Assembly: GCA_035276085.1 (NCBI GenBank)
Contig: DATELY010000191.1
Location: 1 to 12,915, forward strand
Length of the DNA stretch: 12,915 nt
Origin: DATELY01 sp035276085
GTDB lineage: Bacteria > Pseudomonadota > Gammaproteobacteria > Steroidobacterales > Steroidobacteraceae
Reading direction: 5' to 3'
Both the position numbers and the translations under genes were made by a program. The notes beneath the pieces were generated by a model. The model did no database searches, was not told the DNA's origin, and worked only from the letters and a program-made list of their open reading frames with translations. Shown in pieces: positions 6,769 through 12,915 of the stretch; positions within the stretch are counted from its first letter, which is position 1; each line of letters opens with the position of its first letter.

Positions 6769-8724
6769 TTATTTCAATTGCGGCCCGGGCGGATTGTGCT
6801 TCAGTACGAAGGCCACGGAGCTCTCCAGCATTGCGATGCGGGTGCGTTCGCGCGACAGATAATGATCTTCGCCCGGAAGCTCGATCAGCTCGACCGGCTT
6901 GTGTGCCGCGCGCAAGGCGCGATGCATCGTCTTGCTCTGAGCGATGGGAACCACTGTGTCGTCTTTGCCGTGAATGAGCAGCACGGGCGCATCGGCCCGC
7001 TGGGCGAGCCGAGCAGGTGAGATGGAATCGAGCGAACCGAAGCCCGAACCGGTAACACCCATATAGGCGCGCCAATAGCGGGAGACATCGAGCCCGTTAC
7101 GAGAATCGTCATATACGAGCATGTCCTTGAGATCGGCAACGCCCGCCACCGATACGGCGCAGCGGTACAGACCCTGCTGAACAGTGGCGCCGGCCAGTGC
7201 GGCATAGCCGCCGTAACTTGCGCCCACGATGCACGCACGCCCTGGATCGACGAGTCCCTGCCGGGCCAACTCGGCTACACCGTCGGAAATGTCGGTCTGC
7301 ATCTTGCGGCCCCATTCGCCGAAGCCTGCATTTCTGAAGCCGATGCCGTAACCCGCGGAGCCGCGAAAGTTCGGCTGCCACACCGCATAGCCACGGCTCG
7401 CGAAGGCCTGTGCCCACCAGTGGAACGTCGGGTAGTCACGCGCTTGCGGGCCTCCATGCGGAAGTACGACGAGCGGTAAATTCTTGGGTTCTCGCGCTGG
7501 CGGCAACGTCAGCACGCCTTCTTGTTCCAAGCCGTCCGCAGCGTGGTAGCTAACGAGACGATACGGTCCAATCTGCGAGCGAGGAATCATGTAGAGCCAA
7601 CCCAGCTCTTCGGCTTTACCCGTCGTGATGTCGACCAGCCACCACGTGCCTGGATCGTCGTGGCCATCCGTGAAGACGACGAACCGCGTCAGATCCTCGT
7701 TCCACGATTGAAACCGCACGAACGAATTCGGGAACGCCCGTCGTGTTCCGCGTACGCGTGCCTGCAGCGTGTCATCGAACAGCATCAGCTCGGGCTGGGA
7801 GGCTTCTTTCACCAGTCCCATGAGCAACTCGGTGCGTGGATGAAACACGAAGTCCGCGGCGGACGTATCGTCGAGCAGCTCGACTGGCGCGCTGTTGCCC
7901 GCCAGACTCGCTTCCATGTAGTGAGCAGCATCGTCGGCATCGTGCATGACATAGAACACGGTGCCCGGCGTCCTGCCCTGTCCCAGGATATCGTTGTGAC
8001 CGAAACGGTCCGCGTGCGTTGCGATCTGCGTGTTGAAATTCGGTCCGGCAAACAGCGTCCATGTCCTTTTGAAATCGTCGTAGCGGCTGCTCGCCAATAT
8101 CTGGCCTTGCGCATCCACCAGCCAACCGTTGCCGTTCTTGCGTGCAGGCGCGACCTGCTTCATCTCGCCCGTCAACAGATCGATGCGCGACAGCTGCAAC
8201 TCAAAGCTCGAGATCCACGTGCTGTTGCTCTTGAGGTCGCTGGACATCGGCACGGTGCCGAAATAGCCGAACCAGCGGCCATCGTGAAGACGGTAGCCGT
8301 AATCGCCGAATGCTGCCGGGAGTACTTTTCTCGAGTGTTCGGAGAGCAGCCAATGTCCGGTCCTATGCGCGACGTCCAGCACCAAGACATTGCCGAACTC
8401 GTGCCGGTAGCCGCCATAGTCGGGCCCAAGGTTTTGGGTCGCGCTGCCCGTGAGCAACACGAGGTCTTCGCCGGCCCAAGCCAAGTTGCGGACCTTGACG
8501 CCCACGTCCTCTTTCAGCAGCGGCGCGCCGCCGACCTCCGTTACCAGCAACATGCGCCGGTCTTCGATAGTCGCCATGAACGCCAGCCGCTTGCCGGACG
8601 GCGACAATACCGGGTCGTCCATTCCTGGCAGTTTTCCGTAGGCGGAAAGGGGCGGGGGCTCCGCAAGCGCGATTGCGGCAAGGCAGCCGGCAAGAACGGC
8701 ACAAACCCATTTCCTGCTAATCAT
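6769..8724 (-). CDS. Exported S9-family serine peptidase (prolyl oligopeptidase / acylaminoacyl peptidase-like)
   Basis: Predicted to hydrolyse short peptides outside the cytoplasm. The 651-residue protein starts with a signal sequence: Arg-Lys at 4-5, a hydrophobic stretch at about 6-21, and an ALA-E cleavage site near 21/22. LAGC at 11-14 also fits a lipobox. Residues about 30-400 should form a WD40-like beta-propeller (segments such as DDPVLSPSGKRLAFMA). The C-terminal alpha/beta-hydrolase domain (about 400-645) has HGGPQARD for the oxyanion region, the nucleophile Ser503 in GASYGGYAA, Asp588 in HGKDDTVVP and His621 in GEDHYLS, so the triad is complete. Length and layout match S9C-type peptidases, which are abundant in Xanthomonadales and relatives. 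It stands alone, converging on lysS. Substrate preference cannot be read from the sequence. There is an AGGG immediately before the ATG, closer than usual for a ribosome binding site. Confidence 0.93.
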   Translation of the reverse strand: MISRKWVCAVLAGCLAAIALAEPPPLSAYGKLPGMDDPVLSPSGKRLAFMATIEDRRMLLVTEVGGAPLLKEDVGVKVRNLAWAGEDLVLLTGSATQNLGPDYGGYRHEFGNVLVLDVAHRTGHWLLSEHSRKVLPAAFGDYGYRLHDGRWFGYFGTVPMSSDLKSNSTWISSFELQLSRIDLLTGEMKQVAPARKNGNGWLVDAQGQILASSRYDDFKRTWTLFAGPNFNTQIATHADRFGHNDILGQGRTPGTVFYVMHDADDAAHYMEASLAGNSAPVELLDDTSAADFVFHPRTELLMGLVKEASQPELMLFDDTLQARVRGTRRAFPNSFVRFQSWNEDLTRFVVFTDGHDDPGTWWLVDITTGKAEELGWLYMIPRSQIGPYRLVSYHAADGLEQEGVLTLPPAREPKNLPLVVLPHGGPQARDYPTFHWWAQAFASRGYAVWQPNFRGSAGYGIGFRNAGFGEWGRKMQTDISDGVAELARQGLVDPGRACIVGASYGGYAALAGATVQQGLYRCAVSVAGVADLKDMLVYDDSRNGLDVSRYWRAYMGVTGSGFGSLDSISPARLAQRADAPVLLIHGKDDTVVPIAQSKTMHRALRAAHKPVELIELPGEDHYLSRERTRIAMLESSVAFVLKHNPPGPQLK

Positions 8725-8853
8725 CCCTAAGCGCGTCCCGTTTTATCTTGGAATAGTGATCGGTCGCGCGCGCAGTATGGAGGTGAGATTGAGGGAAGAC
8801 AACGACGTACGACAGCGGTCGAGCGTCTGATTAAGCGAAGGACAAACAGGCTG

Positions 8854-9726
8854 TCATCGGCTTTCGACCGCGTACGGCAACGGCAATCGCTGCAGTGCCG
8901 GCCGCGAGTCCACGTCGAGACTCAGGTCACCATCGCTATGGGAAAGCTGGATCACAGCCAGCAATTCGCTGCCCGTCTGCGTCGACACAGCAGTCACGAC
9001 CTCGCCGGCCGGTTCCTCGCCAGCGACGATGCGCGTTCCCGGATCGGGCGCATCGCTTTCCACCGCATAGCGGAACATCCGTCGCTTCACACTCCCGCGA
9101 TAGTGCATGCGCGCGATGATCTCCTGGCCCGTGTAGCACCCCTTCTCGAAGCTGATTCCGCCCAGCACATCCAGATTCAACATCTGAGCGATGAAGCTTT
9201 CGTGCGTTTGCGTGTGAAGCGCCGGAATGCCGGCTCGGATGTCGGCTAGGTGCCACGCTCGCGCGAATTCCTCATCGGCATCGCTGGTTCGCGTGGAAAC
9301 GATCACGAGGTGACGTCCGCCGGGCCAACGGATCACGCTGGCATCCCCTTGCTGTTCCTGGGTCAGCGGTGCAGTCCACGACGTCATGTTCGGGTGAGAG
9401 TCCATGTGGCCGAACACATCGAGAGGCCCCGCCTCGAATTTCACTTTCGCCCGCAGGACATATTTCTTGAGCCGCGCCGCCGTCGACTCGACCAGCTCGG
9501 CTGCCGTCAGCAGAACGATCTCGTCTCTCCGCTGCAGGATCCACAGCACGCTCTGCACGCGGCCCTGCGCAGAATTGCAGCTCGCCAGCAGCACCGATTC
9601 GGGTGTCAGCGCAAGCACATCGGCGCTGAGCTGACCCTGCAGAAACGTGCGGACATCGGGGCCGCTCAGGCGCAGCGTGCCGAACTGGGTTAATCGACGC
9701 GATTCGCGAAGGACGTCTTCGTGCAT
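8854..9726 (-). CDS. ygfZ: YgfZ, folate-binding Fe-S cluster maintenance protein (GcvT-like)
   Basis: YgfZ belongs to the GcvT-fold folate-binding group (COG0354) and helps make or repair iron-sulfur clusters in certain enzymes, in the cytoplasm. The 290-residue protein carries the family signature K-G-C-Y-T-G-Q-E, with Cys197 in FEKGCYTGQEIIAR. The N-terminus (RRLTQFGTLRLSGPDVRTFL) and the LQGQLSADV segment are also typical. I place the start at ATG 9726; the frame is open to a TTG at 9741 that would add five residues. No clear ribosome binding site decides between them. It is divergent from the complex II gene set with about 65 bases between, a sensible place because succinate dehydrogenase carries three Fe-S clusters. 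The link to complex II here is inference from position. Confidence 0.94.
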   Translation of the reverse strand: MHEDVLRESRRLTQFGTLRLSGPDVRTFLQGQLSADVLALTPESVLLASCNSAQGRVQSVLWILQRRDEIVLLTAAELVESTAARLKKYVLRAKVKFEAGPLDVFGHMDSHPNMTSWTAPLTQEQQGDASVIRWPGGRHLVIVSTRTSDADEEFARAWHLADIRAGIPALHTQTHESFIAQMLNLDVLGGISFEKGCYTGQEIIARMHYRGSVKRRMFRYAVESDAPDPGTRIVAGEEPAGEVVTAVSTQTGSELLAVIQLSHSDGDLSLDVDSRPALQRLPLPYAVESR

Positions 9727-9791
9727 AAGAGATACGGCCAAGCCCTGCGGTGATTCCTAAAGTATGAGCCCTTCTGGCAGACTACGCGGCC

Positions 9792-9983
9792 ATGCTCAAG
9801 ACCCTTCCCGCGGCGCCTGCAGCTCACGCGCAACCGAACGAACCCGCCGCTGAGAGGACGCCGCCGAGCACCGGCAAGCCAGGCGAACAGCCGGCATTGC
9901 CGCGTGAGATCGGTGGGCGTGACGGCCCGGAACCCACGCGCTTCGGCGATTGGGAGAAGGGCGGTCGGTGCATCGATTTCTAA
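9792..9983 (+). CDS. DUF1674 / SDHAF4-like succinate dehydrogenase assembly factor
   Basis: A 63-residue protein whose C-terminus (REIGGRDGPEPTRFGDWEKG then GRCIDF) is the conserved core of DUF1674, the family that includes SDHAF4 of mitochondria and SdhE-independent assembly factors of bacteria. The mitochondrial member binds the flavinated SdhA subunit and promotes its joining to SdhB while limiting oxidant production. The N-terminal half is Ala/Pro-rich and probably disordered, as is usual in the family. It lies just ahead of sdhC, 81 bases upstream, and is divergent from ygfZ, so it is likely the first gene of the complex II transcript. No strong ribosome binding site is visible. Identification is by motif and context. 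Confidence 0.9.
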   Translation: MLKTLPAAPAAHAQPNEPAAERTPPSTGKPGEQPALPREIGGRDGPEPTRFGDWEKGGRCIDF

Positions 9984-10064
9984 GGTGCGGGTCATCGGCT
10001 CGCGCGCGCGCCGCGGACGATGACGGCGGCGCAATCAAACTCGGATTCGAAGGTAGTCACAACC

Positions 10065-10460
10065 ATGGCAACACGCGAACGGCCGCTCTCACCGTTCCTC
10101 ACGTATCGCTGGCAGTACACCAACACGCTATCGATTCTGAACCGTTTCACAGGTCTCGCGTTGAGCATGGGGTTGATTCCCCTCATCTACTGGCTCGTTG
10201 CGGCGGCCAGCGGACCTGAAGCGTACGCCGACGCGCTCGCAGTCCTCGGCTCCCCAGTCGTGATGTTCATCATGGTGGGCTTTTCCTTCAGCTTCTTCTA
10301 CCACCTGTTGAACGGCATCCGGCACCTGGTGTGGGATTTGGGCTACGGCTTCGATCTGCGCGTGGCTCGGGCCAGCGGCTGGTTCGTCTTCATCGGTTCC
10401 CTGGTGCTCACGGCGCTGAGCTGGGCACTGCTGGCGCATGCGATGGGAGGTACGGCATGA
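10065..10460 (+). CDS. sdhC: Succinate dehydrogenase cytochrome b556 subunit
   Basis: Membrane anchor subunit of complex II that, with SdhD, binds heme b and ubiquinone. The 131 residues contain the N-terminal RPLSP motif and YRWQ, then SILNRFTG at 23-30 with Ser23 and Arg27 equivalent to the quinone-site Ser27 and Arg31 of E. coli. Three membrane segments lie at about 29-48, 59-83 and 104-126. His80 in FFYHLLNGIRHL aligns with the axial heme ligand (E. coli His84). The position equivalent to E. coli His30 is Asn26. I chose ATG 10065 because the protein then begins MATRERPLSP as in homologues; ATG 10020 in the same frame would add 15 hydrophilic residues. The stop overlaps the sdhD start as ATGA. 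Confidence 0.95.
   Translation: MATRERPLSPFLTYRWQYTNTLSILNRFTGLALSMGLIPLIYWLVAAASGPEAYADALAVLGSPVVMFIMVGFSFSFFYHLLNGIRHLVWDLGYGFDLRVARASGWFVFIGSLVLTALSWALLAHAMGGTA
10445..10450 (+). promoter_or_regulatory. Shine-Dalgarno site of sdhD
   Basis: GGGAGG lies 6 bases before ATG 10457, inside the end of sdhC. It fixes the sdhD start within a reading frame that is open well upstream, and with the ATGA overlap it suggests coupled translation. Confidence 0.85.
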
Positions 10461-10870
10461 GCACGCAGCAGCCGCATGCCGAATCGAGCCTGCGCAGCCC
10501 GATTCGCCGCGTCATCCACCTGGGTTCGGCAAAGGAGGGCGTCGGCCACTGGTGGTCGCAGCGGGTGACCTCGGTTGCACTGATTTTTTTGGGACTCTGG
10601 TTCCTGGGCGCGCTGATCGTGAATGCCGATTTCAGCCATGAGGGCATCACGCACTGGATCGCAGGCCCGGTGAATGCCGTGCTGCTGATTCTGTTCCTGC
10701 TCACCAGTCTCTATCACTCGAAGCTCGGCGTGCAGGTCGTCGTCGAGGACTACGTTTCCCATTCGGGAGTCAAGATCGTCACGATGCTGTTGATCAACTT
10801 CGCCCACGTTCTGCTGGCGGCATTGGGTGTGTTCGCCGTGTTGCGCATCGCCTTCGGAGGCGTGGCATGA
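10457..10870 (+). CDS. sdhD: Succinate dehydrogenase hydrophobic membrane anchor subunit
   Basis: Second membrane anchor of complex II, 137 residues. GVGHWWSQRVTSVAL at about 28-42 is typical of the family and is followed by three membrane segments at about 36-56, 70-93 and 105-133. His87 in LLTSLYHSKLGVQ aligns with the heme axial ligand (E. coli His71). Asp98-Tyr99 in VVVEDYV match the quinone-site Asp-Tyr pair (E. coli Asp82-Tyr83). The start at 10457 is supported by a GGGAGG six bases upstream and by the ATGA overlap with sdhC; the frame itself is open further upstream to 10331 but that part lies inside sdhC. The stop overlaps the sdhA start in a second ATGA. Confidence 0.96.
   Translation: MSTQQPHAESSLRSPIRRVIHLGSAKEGVGHWWSQRVTSVALIFLGLWFLGALIVNADFSHEGITHWIAGPVNAVLLILFLLTSLYHSKLGVQVVVEDYVSHSGVKIVTMLLINFAHVLLAALGVFAVLRIAFGGVA
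10856..10860 (+). promoter_or_regulatory. Shine-Dalgarno site of sdhA
   Basis: GGAGG sits 6 bases before ATG 10867, inside the end of sdhD. The spacing is ideal and repeats the arrangement at the sdhC-sdhD junction. Confidence 0.85.
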
Positions 10871-12651
10871 GCGCGTACCAGTTCGTCGATCATTCCTATG
10901 ACGTCGTTGTCGTGGGCGCGGGTGGCGCCGGTCTGCGAGCGACGTTCGGTCTGGCGCACTCGGGTCTGTCGACTGCGTGTTTGACGAAGGTGTTCCCGAC
11001 CCGCAGTCACACGGTCGCAGCTCAAGGCGGCATCAGTGCGGCACTCGGCAACATGGGCGAGGACGACTGGCGCTGGCACATGTACGACACGGTCAAGGGG
11101 TCGGACTGGCTCGGCGACCAGGACGCGATCGAGTTCATGTGCAAGGAGGCGCCGAACGCGATCATCGAGCTCGAGCATTACGGCCTGCCGTTCTCGCGCA
11201 CCGAAGATGGACGCATCTATCAGCGTCCGTTCGGTGGCATGACCACGCACTACGGCAAGGGTACGGCGCAACGCACGTGCGCCGCCGCGGACCGCACGGG
11301 TCACGCCATGTTGCACACGCTGTATCAGCAGGCGCTGCGCCATGAAGCGCAGTTCTTCATCGAGTACTTCGCGATCGACCTGATCATGGAGAACGGCGAG
11401 TGCCGCGGCGTCGTCGCCATCGACATGGCAGACGGCACGCTGCATCGCTTCCGTGCGCACCAGACGATTCTCGCCACGGGCGGATATGGCCGCGCTTACT
11501 TCTCCTGCACTTCAGCACACACGTGCACCGGCGATGGCGGCGGCATGGTTCTGCGTGCCGGCCTGCCGATGCAGGACATGGAGTTCGTGCAATTCCATCC
11601 CACCGGCATCTACGGCGCCGGTTGCCTGATCACCGAAGGCGTGCGTGGCGAAGGCGGCATTCTGCGCAACTCCGCTGGCGAGCGATTCATGGAGCGCTAC
11701 GCGCCGAACGCGAAGGATCTGGCTTCGCGTGACGTCGTGAGCCGCGCGATGACCATCGAGATCCGCGAAGGCCGTGGCGTCGGTCCGCACAAGGATCACA
11801 TCCATCTGCACCTGGAGCACCTGGGCGGTGACGTCATCCACGAACGTCTGCCGGGCATCGCGGAGACTGCGAAGATCTTCGCCGGTGTGGACGTGACCAA
11901 GCAGCCGATTCCGGTGCTGCCCACGGTTCACTACAACATGGGCGGCATCCCGTGTAACTACCACGGCGAAGTGGTTACCTTGCGCGACGGCGTGCCCGAT
12001 ACCGTGGTGCCGGGATTGATGGCGGCGGGCGAGGCCGCGTGTGTGTCAGTGCACGGCGCCAATCGCCTCGGCTCGAATTCGCTGCTCGACCTCGTGGTAT
12101 TCGGGCGTGAAGCGGCCCGTCATTGCGCCGAAGTCGTGAAGCCGGGTACGCGTCATCGTCCTTTCGCGGCCGATGCGGGTGCGCTCGCCCTGGAGCGTCT
12201 CGATCGCTTCCGCAATGCCAAGGGCTCGCAGCGCACGGCTGATATCCGCTTGAACATGCAGCGTGTGATGCAAAACCACGCGGCCGTCTTCCGCACCGGT
12301 GAATCGCTGCGCGACGGCGTGCACAAGCTGTCGCAGGTGTTTGCTTCGTTTGCGGACGTGTCGGTCAGCGATCGCTCGTTGATCTGGAATACCGATCTGA
12401 TCGAGACACTGGAGCTCGAGAACTTGTTGCTCCAGGCAACGGCCACCATCCAGTCGGCTGAGAACCGCAAGGAGAGCCGCGGCGCTCATGCGCGCGAAGA
12501 CTTCCCGGAGCGCGATGACGTCAACTGGATGAAGCACACGTTGTCATGGGTTGGTTCCGGCGGCGAAGTGCGGCTGGACTATCGCCCGGTGCATCTCAAC
12601 ACGTTGACGAGCGACGTCGAAGTCGTGCCGCCGAAGGCGCGGGTGTATTGA
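10867..12651 (+). CDS. sdhA: Succinate dehydrogenase flavoprotein subunit
   Basis: Catalytic subunit of complex II; oxidises succinate to fumarate with covalently bound FAD at the cytoplasmic face of the inner membrane. The 594 residues (E. coli 588) show the FAD-binding GAGGAG at about 18-23 and the flavinylated His48 in TRSHTVAAQGG. Active-site residues are His244 in FHPTG, Thr256-Glu257, Arg293, His354 in VHYNMGG and Arg399 in GANRLGSNSLLD. The C-terminal signature ESRGAHAREDFPERDD is intact. The start is fixed by a GGAGG and the ATGA overlap with sdhD. Unlike the tight upstream junctions, sdhB follows only after 124 bases containing a palindromic repeat. Confidence 0.98.
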   Translation: MSAYQFVDHSYDVVVVGAGGAGLRATFGLAHSGLSTACLTKVFPTRSHTVAAQGGISAALGNMGEDDWRWHMYDTVKGSDWLGDQDAIEFMCKEAPNAIIELEHYGLPFSRTEDGRIYQRPFGGMTTHYGKGTAQRTCAAADRTGHAMLHTLYQQALRHEAQFFIEYFAIDLIMENGECRGVVAIDMADGTLHRFRAHQTILATGGYGRAYFSCTSAHTCTGDGGGMVLRAGLPMQDMEFVQFHPTGIYGAGCLITEGVRGEGGILRNSAGERFMERYAPNAKDLASRDVVSRAMTIEIREGRGVGPHKDHIHLHLEHLGGDVIHERLPGIAETAKIFAGVDVTKQPIPVLPTVHYNMGGIPCNYHGEVVTLRDGVPDTVVPGLMAAGEAACVSVHGANRLGSNSLLDLVVFGREAARHCAEVVKPGTRHRPFAADAGALALERLDRFRNAKGSQRTADIRLNMQRVMQNHAAVFRTGESLRDGVHKLSQVFASFADVSVSDRSLIWNTDLIETLELENLLLQATATIQSAENRKESRGAHAREDFPERDDVNWMKHTLSWVGSGGEVRLDYRPVHLNTLTSDVEVVPPKARVY

Positions 12652-12652
12652 T

Positions 12653-12730
12653 GGGCGGCTGGCTGGCTAGCTGGCCAGCTGGCCAGAGCGACGCGGCTTC
12701 TGGCCAGCAAGCTAGCAGACCAGCCAGCCC
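12653..12730. repeat. GGCT/CTGGCCAG hairpin-forming repeat between sdhA and sdhB
   Basis: The left half has GGCT-type units (GGCTGGCTGGCTAGC at 12657-12671) running into two adjacent copies of the palindrome CTGGCCAG (12671-12678 and 12679-12686). The right half has a third CTGGCCAG (12700-12707), GCTAGC (12711-12716) and CCAGCCAGCC (12720-12729), complementary to the left arm. With a loop of about 13 bases (12687-12699) the RNA could form a long imperfect stem. It begins one base after the sdhA stop. It may stabilise the upstream message, attenuate sdhB, or be a dispersed palindromic repeat. Confidence 0.75.
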
Positions 12731-12775
12731 GCGAGCTGCACACACGAGCAATCACGAACACTGATCGGAATCACC

Positions 12776-12915
12776 ATGGCCCAATTCCGCTTACCCCCCA
12801 ATTCGCGCATCCGTCCCGGCAAGGTCTACAAGGCAGCCGGCGGTGCGACGAAGGTGCGCACGTTCAAGATCTATCGCTTCGATCCCGACTCGGGTGAAAA
12901 CCCGCGTGTGGACAG
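12776..12915 (+). CDS. sdhB: Succinate dehydrogenase iron-sulfur subunit, N-terminal part
   Basis: Starts at ATG 12776 and runs off the end of the window, so only 46 residues are seen (begins MAQFRLPPNS). The segment TFKIYRFDPDSGENPRVD is the typical start of the SdhB N-terminal ferredoxin domain, which carries electrons from FAD to quinone. The Fe-S cysteines lie beyond the window. CGGAA about 6 bases upstream of the ATG may serve as a weak ribosome binding site. Position after sdhCDA agrees. Confidence 0.94.
   Translation, partial: MAQFRLPPNSRIRPGKVYKAAGGATKVRTFKIYRFDPDSGENPRVD

Noticed and set aside
6750..6790. Possible bidirectional terminator between lysS and the peptidase gene
   Set aside because: The only palindrome, around GGCCCGGGC, lies in the peptidase coding end and has no T-run on either side.
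7522..8730. 402-codon open frame on the plus strand, opposite the S9 peptidase
   Set aside because: Shadow frame of a gene with an intact catalytic triad and signal peptide; no domain is visible in it.
10001..10010. Run of alternating CG before sdhC, possible Z-DNA or regulatory site
   Set aside because: Only 10 bases long in a high-GC genome; nothing else supports a function.
9690..10034. Minus-strand 114-codon open frame over the ygfZ/SDHAF4 spacer, considered as ygfX
   Set aside because: It overlaps the DUF1674 gene antisense and lacks the membrane segments expected of YgfX.
12546..12764. 72-codon open frame across the sdhA end and the sdhA-sdhB spacer
   Set aside because: Its translation is made of the low-complexity repeat units and out-of-frame sdhA sequence.

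Overview
The window is high-GC bacterial chromosome packed with housekeeping genes; the longest gene-free stretch is about 180 bases. Gene content and order point to a gammaproteobacterium related to the Xanthomonadales / Nevskiales / Steroidobacterales. The evidence is an rpfE-like gene overlapping recJ with prfB-lysS nearby (the arrangement I remember from the Xanthomonas rpf region), a DUF1674/SDHAF4-type gene in front of sdhCDAB, and a gammaproteobacterial-type YgfZ. The genus cannot be fixed from this sequence alone.

Left part (1-6755): the 3' end of an rpfE-like gene overlaps recJ (single-strand-specific 5'-3' exonuclease) by ATGA. Facing recJ, with only 2 bases between the stop codons, is a large beta-ketoacyl-synthase-family gene on the minus strand. 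Next come prfB (release factor 2), with its autoregulatory programmed +1 frameshift site intact, and lysS (lysyl-tRNA synthetase) 15 bases behind it. The 178 bases between the ketosynthase and prfB carry an inverted-repeat element.

Middle part (6769-9741): two minus-strand genes. One encodes an exported S9-family serine peptidase that converges on lysS. The other is ygfZ, a folate-binding protein for iron-sulfur cluster maintenance.

Right part (9792-12915): a plus-strand complex II locus, divergent from ygfZ: a DUF1674/SDHAF4-like assembly factor, then sdhC, sdhD, sdhA and the start of sdhB. sdhC-sdhD-sdhA are joined by 4-base ATGA overlaps with good Shine-Dalgarno sites. sdhB is separated from sdhA by 124 bases that hold a long GGCT/CTGGCCAG hairpin-forming repeat. 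Together, ygfZ, the SDHAF4-like gene and sdhCDAB put the enzyme beside factors for its flavoprotein and Fe-S maturation.

I see no mobile element, CRISPR array, tRNA or rRNA gene, and no convincing undescribed multi-gene system. The items most worth a second look are the large ketosynthase in the recJ/prfB interval, the non-canonical base after the prfB frameshift stop, and the two intergenic palindromic elements.
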